From: UBA1368 sp964563125
GTDB lineage: Bacteria; Bacillota; Syntrophomonadia; Syntrophomonadales; Syntrophomonadaceae
Direction of reading: 5' to 3'
Assembly: GCA_964563125.1 (NCBI GenBank)
Contig: CAZLVY010000003.1
Span: 23,399 to 87,398 of the forward strand
DNA: 64,000 nt
Part shown: one piece after another, positions 26,088 through 34,084 of the stretch
Layout of the letters: each line of letters starts with the position of its first letter
How positions within the stretch are numbered: the first letter of the stretch is position 1
Translations under genes and position numbers: made by a program
The notes under the pieces: model-generated
Databases searched by the model: none
The model's input: only the letters and a program-made list of their open reading frames with translations
What the model was told of the DNA's origin: nothing

Positions 26088-29050
26088 CGACTCTTATACT
26101 CCGCTCTTTCAATCAGTTCTTCCTGCATATTGGAGTTAAGCTTTACGAAATATGCGTTATAACCGGAGATCCTTACGATAAGCCAGCGGTAATCATCAGG
26201 ATTCTTCATGGCTTCACGCATTGTATCAGAAGTAATAACATTACACTGCCACTGCATACCGCCCAGTTCCATATAACTCCTGACATAGCTGGCAAACTGA
26301 TTGAGCACTTCCTCCTGCGGATCACCCGGATGCGGAACCAGCTTGACATTAAAAGCAATGTTGTTGGGCATTTTCAGGTTATTCAGCCTGCTTACGTCAT
26401 GAATGTTATCCAAAATCTGATCTGAGGCACCCGGAGAAGGTGTCAGACCTGGAGTAAATGCCTTGCCGCGTTTTCTGCCAGAAGGAAGTGCGCCGGACAG
26501 TATTCCGAAACCAACATGATAACTGATAGACCAATAGCCCGGCCAGTAGATGCCGCCGCGGTAGTTTTTCTGCGAGGTGTAATAATCGTAGCAGTAATCC
26601 ATTAAATCTTGAGCGATGCGAACTGGTTCGCCGTCTTCTGCGTCTGAGCCAAATTTGTTGACCTGATTTATCCGCATAAGGATTTTCTGATATTCATCTT
26701 TGTCAAAGTTATCAGCCAGAGCCGCAATCAATGTAGGGAAGTCCAGTTCCTTTTTCTCGTAAATCAATTCCTTAATAACGCACAGACTATCGATAACATC
26801 AGAAATGGATACCAGCGCTACGCCGGAAGTATTATATTTAGCGCCTCCATTGATAATGTCTTCGCCCTTTTCCATGGGGCCCTGGAAAACTGCTGACAGT
26901 AACGGAGTAGGGTGCATATATTTATGTGCTTCGCCCAGATAATTGTTGGCTTCAACCGACATCTCCATCAGGTATTTAAGTTGAACTTTGTATGCTGCAA
27001 GGAACTCTTCAAAGGTATGAATTTCTGTCGGGTTGCCGGTCTTGGGTCCGATTTGTTCTTCAACAATGGGATGATAGCCGTTATTAAGTACCATTTCCAG
27101 CGGTGCCACGGTATTCAGCAGCATACAATTAGTATGACCGTAATGCTTGCCGCAGATATCCGGTTCAACGCAGCCGGATGCCCCCCAATCCCGTGCGTCT
27201 TCCGCCGGGATTCCTTCATTTACCAGAGCCTCTATTACAGCTTTATCGTTTTGGATGATTGGTGAAGCAGCCATATTGATATTGACTTCACAGAGTCTGC
27301 GCAAATATTCCTCGGAGTTAACGCCCGCATAATATCTGGCATTCATGTTGGGATCCTGGAAGCATAACATCTCCGCTACCTTCAGAATTATGTAAGTCAT
27401 ATCGTTGACAGCATTGTTACCGTCTTTATCCACACCACCGACAGTTACGGTATCATCAGAGGAGGTACCGCCAAAAAGCTTGTTGCCAACGCCCGGAACC
27501 AATGGATCATGGTCATTGAATTTCAGGAAGAGGCTGCCTACATATTCCATGGTCTTCTTAATAACGGCTTCTTTTTCTTCAGAGGTGTTCGCCTTTTCCA
27601 TGTCCTTCAGGAAGAAAGGCTGCAGCAGTTGGTCCAGTCTGCCGATCGACAGCGCTGAATTGGCGTTTTCCTGCTGAAGCGCGGTAAACACGGTCCAAAT
27701 GGCGGTAACGGCTTCGTATACTGATTCAGCCGGTTTAGCCGGCACTTTCATACAGATCCGGCTCATTTCCAGCAGTTCTTCTCGGCGCTGTTTCTCTTCG
27801 GGTTTGGAAGGTCCGAGCATTTCTGCCAGACGGAGCGTTTCTCTGCTCAGATTCTGAGCATAAGCGATAACGCCATCCACTGCGATTAGCATGGACCGGT
27901 AAAAATTTTTCTTTTCCTGGTCAGTGGCTTCGCTTTCCTTTTGGGCTGCCTGTTTTCTAACCGATTCGAGGCCTTCATGGAGAACTGTTTTGAAATCAGG
28001 GATGGTATGTGAAATAGCATTGTTTTTCATCATGAAATACAATACCCAACGTTCATCGAGCTGCTGTGAAAGAGGATAATCAAATTTCATTCTGCAGTAT
28101 TCTCTGACGGTTCTGTCCTGCCAGTAGGGGAATATCTCGATATCTAATTTCTCAGCATCCGCAGGTGAAAGGTTGTTAGGGTTCAGCGTACGGGTGGAGA
28201 TAGTTTTCAATTCGGTCCAAATCATGGTACCAATGAATTCCGGATAAAGTGGTATTCCGACTTCTTTTGAGGTAGTCGCGCCGGCAATAAGATGATTATC
28301 CCATACCATAGGCTTTTTGTGCTCAAGTATGTAACGCAGTGCTTGCGCCTGACGGAGACCGGGATTGATAGGATTATCGTCTTTGTCGACTTCAAAACCG
28401 TTTGCCCTGTGATATTGAGTAAGCAAATCAGCTCTTTCGATACATACGGTCGGCTTAATACCAAACCGCCGGTTGCGGAGATATTTGAGCCGCGGGAAGT
28501 TCTTCAGACTGTAATCAGCCAAATAAGGATCAGACAGATAAGCAACACAGTCCACCTTTTTATTTAGGTGGCTGCGGAATTTCTGGACCTGATCGGTTTT
28601 TGCCCGGCAATTTTCAATATCTATTTCTTCGATTTCCTGATTGGAATCTGTGCTTTTACCGCTTAAAAGTAACCCGGTTAAATAAGAGAAGCGGGAAAGA
28701 TATGCCATATTGCCGGAATAGCTCATTTCATTGGTCAGCAGTAAATCAAGGGTCTCCTCGCCGCTCTTGCTCCACATTCTGGCAATAGTAGGTTTATCCT
28801 TGTAAACAATGACAGTATCAGCGTCATCAATTTTTCCTTTTCCTGAGCTCATCCTGCCATTATTGAATATGACGTGGACATTGACCAAATCATCTTTGGT
28901 ACGGATAAGATAGCGTGCGTTAAAAACGAATCCTGTTTCCGGGTTACTAATTTCTTTACGCAGCTTTTTGCTTACCTTAAAAGCAAAGGATAAAATCTTC
29001 AGCGATAGCTGAAATAAAGTAATGGATAAATCATTTTTAAAGTTACCCAT
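26084..29050 (-). CDS. Glycyl radical enzyme with N-terminal SCP2-like domain
   Basis: This 988-residue protein is longer than usual glycyl radical enzymes (about 760-900). Residues 1-150 resemble an SCP2-type lipid-binding fold (VNVHVIFNNGRMSSGKG, then LLLTNEMSYSGNMAYLSRF). Residues 155-800 are the PFL-like barrel with the thiyl cysteine Cys627 and Glu629 in SGCVEP. The C-terminus holds Gly963 in VRISGYNAYF. A single Cys followed by V-E points to the dehydratase/eliminase/decarboxylase clades, not pyruvate formate-lyase, which has adjacent cysteines. The substrate is unknown. Neighbours are its activase, a TetR regulator and an AOR. Confidence 0.9.
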   Translation of the reverse strand: MGNFKNDLSITLFQLSLKILSFAFKVSKKLRKEISNPETGFVFNARYLIRTKDDLVNVHVIFNNGRMSSGKGKIDDADTVIVYKDKPTIARMWSKSGEETLDLLLTNEMSYSGNMAYLSRFSYLTGLLLSGKSTDSNQEIEEIDIENCRAKTDQVQKFRSHLNKKVDCVAYLSDPYLADYSLKNFPRLKYLRNRRFGIKPTVCIERADLLTQYHRANGFEVDKDDNPINPGLRQAQALRYILEHKKPMVWDNHLIAGATTSKEVGIPLYPEFIGTMIWTELKTISTRTLNPNNLSPADAEKLDIEIFPYWQDRTVREYCRMKFDYPLSQQLDERWVLYFMMKNNAISHTIPDFKTVLHEGLESVRKQAAQKESEATDQEKKNFYRSMLIAVDGVIAYAQNLSRETLRLAEMLGPSKPEEKQRREELLEMSRICMKVPAKPAESVYEAVTAIWTVFTALQQENANSALSIGRLDQLLQPFFLKDMEKANTSEEKEAVIKKTMEYVGSLFLKFNDHDPLVPGVGNKLFGGTSSDDTVTVGGVDKDGNNAVNDMTYIILKVAEMLCFQDPNMNARYYAGVNSEEYLRRLCEVNINMAASPIIQNDKAVIEALVNEGIPAEDARDWGASGCVEPDICGKHYGHTNCMLLNTVAPLEMVLNNGYHPIVEEQIGPKTGNPTEIHTFEEFLAAYKVQLKYLMEMSVEANNYLGEAHKYMHPTPLLSAVFQGPMEKGEDIINGGAKYNTSGVALVSISDVIDSLCVIKELIYEKKELDFPTLIAALADNFDKDEYQKILMRINQVNKFGSDAEDGEPVRIAQDLMDYCYDYYTSQKNYRGGIYWPGYWSISYHVGFGILSGALPSGRKRGKAFTPGLTPSPGASDQILDNIHDVSRLNNLKMPNNIAFNVKLVPHPGDPQEEVLNQFASYVRSYMELGGMQWQCNVITSDTMREAMKNPDDYRWLIVRISGYNAYFVKLNSNMQEELIERAEYKSR

Positions 29051-29104
29051 TTACCGTAACCTCCTTATTTTTTAATGACCGTCCGCATCACGATACTCTT
29101 AGCA

Positions 29105-29740
29105 TTATTTACCTATTAAATCAGAGAGTAGGTTTTCTGCGATACGGTCGATGAATCTTTTGGGATCGGGAGAATACTCGTGAACGCCATGGCTGTTATA
29201 CAATGAAACGATGCCGTGAAATCCTGACCATAATCTTATAACCTGAAAAGTGATCTCATCTTCCGAATTATTTCTGCTTATCAATATTTCTCCGAGCGCC
29301 TCCTCTGCTTTTTGGGCGAAGAAGAAGGCAACTTCTTTTTCTTCCCGCGCTACCGGTTCCAGCACGGTGCCAATATAATCAGTGTACTTAGGCACGTCCC
29401 AGTTGAACATAATGTTATAATAGTTGGCATTATCTATGCCAAAGCTGATATATACAGTACTCAGAATGCGAAGTCTCTCCATGGGATCGTCAATACCTTC
29501 CATAGCAGTTGCTGCCTGGGAATTGAGCATTTCAAAACCTTTCGTCAAGACTCGCAGATATATTTCTTCCTTGGAGGAATAATAGTTGTAAATTGTCTTG
29601 GCGGCACAGCCCAGGCAATCGCCCAGCTTACGCATTGTCAGACTTTCATATCCTTCATTGCCGATAATATCCAGCGCTTTGTCAAGGATATGGTCTCTGG
29701 TTTTTTCGATTTCTTCATTGTTTCTTGCTGCACGTGGCAT
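29105..29740 (-). CDS. TetR-family transcriptional regulator
   Basis: The 211-residue protein has an N-terminal TetR helix-turn-helix (residues about 9-55; LTMRKLGDCLGCAAKTIYNYYSSKEEIY with the typical IYNYYxSKEE recognition end) and a ligand-binding C-terminal domain with LRLWSGFHGIVSLYN near residues 168-182. It lies inside the operon between the MoaD-like and glycyl radical enzyme genes, which suggests autoregulation. The palindrome at 32105-32139 upstream of the first gene is its likely operator. The inducer is probably the pathway substrate or product, by inference from TetR neighbours in general. Confidence 0.9.
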   Translation of the reverse strand: MPRAARNNEEIEKTRDHILDKALDIIGNEGYESLTMRKLGDCLGCAAKTIYNYYSSKEEIYLRVLTKGFEMLNSQAATAMEGIDDPMERLRILSTVYISFGIDNANYYNIMFNWDVPKYTDYIGTVLEPVAREEKEVAFFFAQKAEEALGEILISRNNSEDEITFQVIRLWSGFHGIVSLYNSHGVHEYSPDPKRFIDRIAENLLSDLIGK

Positions 29741-29766
29741 TATGTTCTTCCTTTCTAAGTTAAATA

Positions 29767-30003
29767 TTATCCACCGGAGACTATGGAGAAGAAGGCGATG
29801 GAATCGCCGTTAATCAGTTCCGTGTCTGGTGTTGCTGCAGCTCCGTTGATACTGACCATCAGTATCCGTGCCAAAATCTTTGGCATCCGGATTGCCCTTA
29901 GAACATCTGATAATCTAGCCCCGTCCGGCAATTCCATCCAGCCACGTTCGTCCAGCCTTTTTCTGCTACAGCCAGGCGGCGCGGTTACTCGTACCCTTAT
30001 CAC
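29767..30003 (-). CDS. MoaD/ThiS-like small protein next to AOR
   Basis: The 78-residue protein has a beta-grasp layout and ends in IVSGG; the terminal Gly-Gly is the MoaD/ThiS sulfur-carrier mark. MoaD-like genes routinely follow tungsten AOR genes in Firmicutes and Archaea, and probably help make or insert the tungstopterin cofactor. The start is GTG at 30001-30003, one base after the AOR stop. The N-terminus (VRVTAPPGCSRKRLDERGW) is unusual in having a Cys and basic residues between the first strands. Confidence 0.85.
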   Translation of the reverse strand: MIRVRVTAPPGCSRKRLDERGWMELPDGARLSDVLRAIRMPKILARILMVSINGAAATPDTELINGDSIAFFSIVSGG

Positions 30004-30004
30004 G

Positions 30005-31999
30005 CTACATTACCTCTGTGTTAAGCTCAATCAATAACGGGATATTTAAAGCCTCAATAGTCGCCTCTAGTGGTACGCCTGTTTCAAGGTCATACCCCAT
30101 AGCTTGCCAATGATATTTTGACTGGGCATCGGCCAGAGTAGTGACATTCTTCAAGGGACCGTATTTCAACGGCGGATCGCCCTGCATTCTCTTGGGCAGA
30201 TGTCTGTCAGCTGGATTTATGCCGTGCTTGATGTTGAACATATGGCGCAGGGTTTGTATTCTTTTGCCCATTTCCAGATATTCATCACCTGTTATTTGCC
30301 AACCTGCAGCAGCGTTAAGATATTCGATCAGCTTCCACATATGGACACCCATTAACTGACCATAATAGCATCCACCTGCACCGTCAACCACCATTGAGTA
30401 GCAGGCAGTTGCACAGCTGGCAATTCCTATAGCTTCGTTAGGGATATGATCGGCTTTCTTAGCATGCGGTTTTATGGGAGGAGCCCAGGAACAAATATCC
30501 CACAAGGCCATATTGCCATACATGCTGCCGGAGCCAATGGTATGCTTGCCAGGAGCCGGTTCCGTCATGAAGTGAACAGCAAGCTGTGGGTCACATCTGG
30601 GATCATGCATCCCCGGTTCCTGACCACCTACATGCATAGCGTATTGCGCAGTTTCCAAACCGAAATATTCAACTGCTTTCTTAACGCCGTCAGCTAGCTT
30701 ATCGCCAATGCCCTCTCTGGCAATCATCTGTTTTACGAGCTTGATGATGTCCTGATGATTGCCCCATTTCAGTTCCAGACCGCCGGTCTCTTCTGAACTG
30801 ATTAAACCTTTCTCAAAGCATTCAATGGCATATGCGACTGTATTGCCGGCAGAAATGCTGTCCATTCCAGCTCTGTTTAACAATTCATTAATATAAAAGA
30901 TCGACTCAAGTTTATTGTTAAGCAACAACGGTCCGAAAGCCTCAATGGTTTCATATTCTGGCTTGTGGGTATGTTCGAATTCGCCGTTATAGATATCGCT
31001 GATATCTATAACACCACCACAGCCTAGCGGGCAGGCATAGCAATGATATTTTTTTGTTTCTCTGGCAAATACGTTGTCCGGATTAAAGTTTTTAGACAGA
31101 CCTTTGATATCTTTAGGAGCACCGTCCCAGTTTTTTACCGGACCGTCGCCGCTATTTACAGCCATTACCGTATTAACCGAGGTACCCCATTTACGCAGCG
31201 GGGCAACATTGGCCGGACCGTCCAAGGGTATGCTGAGTGGCAGCGCACCTAATACTTTCCCCAGGATACCGTAGATACTGCCTTTCATAGCACCGGGAGG
31301 ATAAGCCTTTTTGACCTTCGCAGCCAGCTCTTTGCTTATTTCTTTTACTTTTTCCTTATCTTCACAGTCAATTTTCTGGCTGCCAGCCAGAACAACCGCC
31401 TTAAGCTTCTTGCTGCCCATTACCGCACCGACTCCGGAACGGGCAGCGATTCTGCCGCCTTCGTTGCAAATACCGGAAATAAGAGAAATATTTTCTCCTG
31501 CCGTACCGATAACTGCAGCTGCAGCTTTCTTTTTACCGCTGTTGATTGCCAGGAGTTTCTTTTCAGCTTCAACGGCATCCATCCCCCAACAATCTGTAGC
31601 TTCTCTTAACTCGCATACCTCATTGTCCATATAAAGGTAGACCGGTTTCTCGCTGATTCCCTTGAAAAAGATAGCGTCCACTCCGCACTGCTTAATGGCA
31701 GGGGAAAAATTACCGCCACAATTTGCGTCTCCCCAGCCCCCGGTCAACGGAGATTTTGTCACTACCATCCATCGACCGCACATCAGAGCTCCCGTACCAG
31801 TCAACGCGCCGCTGACAAAGCCAATAATGTTTTCAGCTCCCAGCGGGTCAGCACCTGACGGAATGTTTTTGTACAGATACCATGCACCCAATCCCTTGCC
31901 TGACAGAACCTGATTATACACTTGGTCGGGCACTTTTTTCTTAACTATCGTTTTATCCGAAAGATTGACTTCCAAAATGTGCCCCATACAACTTTTCAT
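30005..31999 (-). CDS. Tungsten-type aldehyde:ferredoxin oxidoreductase
   Basis: AORs oxidise aldehydes to acids, passing electrons to ferredoxin through a bis-tungstopterin and a 4Fe-4S cluster. The 664-residue protein has GKGLGAWYLY and FVSGALTGT near the N-terminus, TKSPLTGGWGDANCGGNF for pterin binding, GRIAARSGVGAVMGSKKLKA, and the cluster ligands CYACPLGC (Cys320, Cys323, Cys327) with a distal cysteine in DGAGGC. The start is ATG at 31997-31999, 7 nt after GGGGG; an upstream in-frame start to 32026 would add 9 residues. It heads the operon. BamB-type or other AOR specificities cannot be excluded. Confidence 0.9.
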   Translation of the reverse strand: MKSCMGHILEVNLSDKTIVKKKVPDQVYNQVLSGKGLGAWYLYKNIPSGADPLGAENIIGFVSGALTGTGALMCGRWMVVTKSPLTGGWGDANCGGNFSPAIKQCGVDAIFFKGISEKPVYLYMDNEVCELREATDCWGMDAVEAEKKLLAINSGKKKAAAAVIGTAGENISLISGICNEGGRIAARSGVGAVMGSKKLKAVVLAGSQKIDCEDKEKVKEISKELAAKVKKAYPPGAMKGSIYGILGKVLGALPLSIPLDGPANVAPLRKWGTSVNTVMAVNSGDGPVKNWDGAPKDIKGLSKNFNPDNVFARETKKYHCYACPLGCGGVIDISDIYNGEFEHTHKPEYETIEAFGPLLLNNKLESIFYINELLNRAGMDSISAGNTVAYAIECFEKGLISSEETGGLELKWGNHQDIIKLVKQMIAREGIGDKLADGVKKAVEYFGLETAQYAMHVGGQEPGMHDPRCDPQLAVHFMTEPAPGKHTIGSGSMYGNMALWDICSWAPPIKPHAKKADHIPNEAIGIASCATACYSMVVDGAGGCYYGQLMGVHMWKLIEYLNAAAGWQITGDEYLEMGKRIQTLRHMFNIKHGINPADRHLPKRMQGDPPLKYGPLKNVTTLADAQSKYHWQAMGYDLETGVPLEATIEALNIPLLIELNTEVM

Positions 32000-32104
32000 T
32001 TCTGATCCCCCTTTCCTGATAATCATCTGTTAAAACTATGTATTCCTTCGGCTATACAAGATCTTTGAAAAACGTGTTATTACATTTAAACAACGATAAA
32101 TAGT

Positions 32105-32139
32105 TATGGTAACAACGTTATAGTAACACTGTTACCATA
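32105..32139. promoter_or_regulatory. Palindromic operator for the AOR-TetR-glycyl radical operon
   Basis: TATGGTAACA (32105-32114) and TGTTACCATA (32130-32139) are perfect 10-bp inverted repeats. Between them lie a further GTTA and TAAC pair, so four half-sites alternate as TAAC-GTTA-TAAC-GTTA. 28 of 35 positions fit full dyad symmetry. The size suits two TetR dimers. It starts 105 bp upstream of the AOR start and overlaps the predicted -10 element. Confidence 0.75.
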
Positions 32140-32148
32140 AAAAGACAA
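32120..32148 (-). promoter_or_regulatory. Promoter of the AOR-glycyl radical enzyme operon
   Basis: The minus strand has -35 TTGTCT (32143-32148), 17 bp, and -10 TACTAT (32120-32125). The operator covers the spacer and -10, as expected for repression by steric block. Both hexamers match 4 of 6 consensus bases. The remaining 320 bp to comM hold no supportable gene. Confidence 0.55.
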
Positions 32149-32470
32149 TGCATTTTAATGCCCATCCTCTTTTGTAGAAACACTAATACTGGTCGGCGCT
32201 TGAAGAGATGGAAACAATAAGATCACAGGTAAAGGGGGAAACTAGTTGCATAGATGCACAAACTATTTTTGTTTAATCTTTATCCTTGATTTAGAACACC
32301 TGTCTCTCTTCTTTTCCCTTCTGGTATCATATATATACTTGAAGAGCGATGTTATGCCTGTTGCTTTTTATCTCTACAATCATCCATATTTTAATACCCT
32401 CCAAAAAAGGCAGGAATTTCACAATTCAGGAGCGAAGAATTAATTTAAACATGTCTTCGGAGGGAAAGCG

Positions 32471-33997
32471 ATGTTAGCTACCCTGAATACTCTATTCATT
32501 AATGGCATTGAGGCCAAGCCGGTTACAGTAGAGGTTGATATTCAAAACGGATTGCCTGATTTTCAAATAGTAGGATTAGCCTCAACAGCTATTAAAGAAG
32601 CTCGAGAAAGAGTCCGCTCGGCTATTAAAAATTGTGATTATAAATTTCCTAATCAAAAAATTATCGTTAATCTGGCCCCGGCGGATTTAAAAAAAGAAGG
32701 TACCCATTTTGATTTAGCCATCGCTTTGGGAATACTGATTGCTTCTGAACAGGTTAAATCAGATGTCGCGCAGTTATTCTATTTAGCCGGTGAATTATCC
32801 CTCGATGGTTCTATCCGCAAGGTCCCCGGTATTTTACCTATGGCTTTGGAACTGATCAATCTAAATCATCCGGTACAATTCTTGGTTCCCGAGGAAAACA
32901 GATCGGAAGCTTCTTTAGTAAATGAAGTTTCTTCCTTACCTGTTGCTCATCTTACCCAAGTAATTAAATGGGTTGAGGGAGAGATTGCTTTACATACGGT
33001 TGAACCTGATATGCAGATGACATATGTAAATGTTTCTCAAGCAGATTTTGCCGATGTAAAAGGGCAGGATACTGCTAAACGAGCTTTACAAATAACTGCT
33101 GCCGGTATGCATAATATATTGCTGATTGGCCCGCCGGGTGGAGGTAAAACCATGTTAGCCCGTCGTGTGGTCTCTATCTTTCCGGATATGAACCGCCAGG
33201 AAGTATTGGAATCCACGCGTATATATTCGGTAGCCAATTTGCTTGATAGTGAGCAACCTCTAATTAAGAGCAGACCGTTTCGCTCTCCTCATAAAAATGC
33301 TTCATCTGCCAGCATTGTTGGTGGAGGGAAAATTCCCCGCCCAGGTGAAATAAGTTTAGCCCAAAATGGCGTATTATTTTTAGATGAACTACCCGAGTTT
33401 AACCGTGATGTTTTAGAATCTCTGCGTCAGCCTTTAGAAGATAAGGTGATTACTGTAGCCCGTGCTCACGGCGCCTACACTTTTCCCGCCAATTTTGTTC
33501 TGATAGGCAGTATGAACCCCTGCCCCTGCGGTAATTTTGGCTCACAGGTCGAATGCCGCTGTACTCCCATACAGATTCATAAATATTTAAGCCGTATCAG
33601 CGGTCCTCTTTTAGACCGTATGGATCTTCATGTGGAAGTGCCCCGCGTCCATTTTGACCAGTTAAAAGACCGCAGTCAGGGTGAAACTTCTGAACAAATT
33701 AAAGAAAGGGTTTCTTTAGCCCGCGCTGTACAAGAAAAAAGATTTGCCCATCATCACATAAAGGTAAACGCTTTAATGACTCCTGGTGATGTTAAGCGCT
33801 ACTGTGTATTAAATGATGAATCGGAACATCTTTTAAAAGCCGCCTTTATTAAACTGAATTTAAGTGCCAGAGGTTATGACCGCATCCTGAAAGTCTCCAG
33901 AACTATTGCTGATCTGAATAACGAATCTGCCATACAAATTCAACATGTAGCAGAAGCGCTGCAATATAGAAGTTTGGATAAGAAATACTGGATGTAA
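32471..33997 (+). CDS. comM: YifB/ComM-type Mg-chelatase-like AAA+ ATPase
   Basis: The 508-residue protein has the ComM layout: an N-terminal S5/LonC-like domain (residues 1-170, EVDIQNGLPDFQIVGLA), an AAA+ module with Walker A GPPGGGKTM near residue 219 and Walker B FLDELPEF, the NPCPCGNFG cysteine motif, and a C-terminal Mg-chelatase helical domain ending SARGYDRILKVSRTIADL. In gamma-proteobacteria ComM is a branch-migration helicase in natural transformation. GGAGGG precedes the ATG. In relatives it often sits beside yraN/rnhB; here it is apart, next to glpK. Confidence 0.93.
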   Translation: MLATLNTLFINGIEAKPVTVEVDIQNGLPDFQIVGLASTAIKEARERVRSAIKNCDYKFPNQKIIVNLAPADLKKEGTHFDLAIALGILIASEQVKSDVAQLFYLAGELSLDGSIRKVPGILPMALELINLNHPVQFLVPEENRSEASLVNEVSSLPVAHLTQVIKWVEGEIALHTVEPDMQMTYVNVSQADFADVKGQDTAKRALQITAAGMHNILLIGPPGGGKTMLARRVVSIFPDMNRQEVLESTRIYSVANLLDSEQPLIKSRPFRSPHKNASSASIVGGGKIPRPGEISLAQNGVLFLDELPEFNRDVLESLRQPLEDKVITVARAHGAYTFPANFVLIGSMNPCPCGNFGSQVECRCTPIQIHKYLSRISGPLLDRMDLHVEVPRVHFDQLKDRSQGETSEQIKERVSLARAVQEKRFAHHHIKVNALMTPGDVKRYCVLNDESEHLLKAAFIKLNLSARGYDRILKVSRTIADLNNESAIQIQHVAEALQYRSLDKKYWM

Positions 33998-34084
33998 AAG
34001 AAAATAATGCTATGGTATTAAATAGAATTTTATAGATAACTCAGATATATATGCAATTAATTACTAGCAAGGGGAGGGATTCTT

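Noticed and set aside
26084..29050. Pyruvate formate-lyase annotation for the glycyl radical enzyme
   Set aside because: PFL has two adjacent active cysteines; here a single Cys is followed by Val-Glu (SGCVEP), and the activase has a ferredoxin insert, both typical of dehydratase/decarboxylase-type enzymes.
25173..32026. Alkyl- or benzylsuccinate synthase (fumarate addition) operon
   Set aside because: No small BssB/BssC-like subunits or CoA-transferase genes accompany it, and the AOR/MoaD partners fit aldehyde chemistry better. Without a tree this cannot be fully excluded.
32246..32443. Plus-strand 65-codon frame upstream of comM
   Set aside because: It has no homology that I recognise and low-complexity hydrophobic content, and it lies in the leader between two divergent transcription units.
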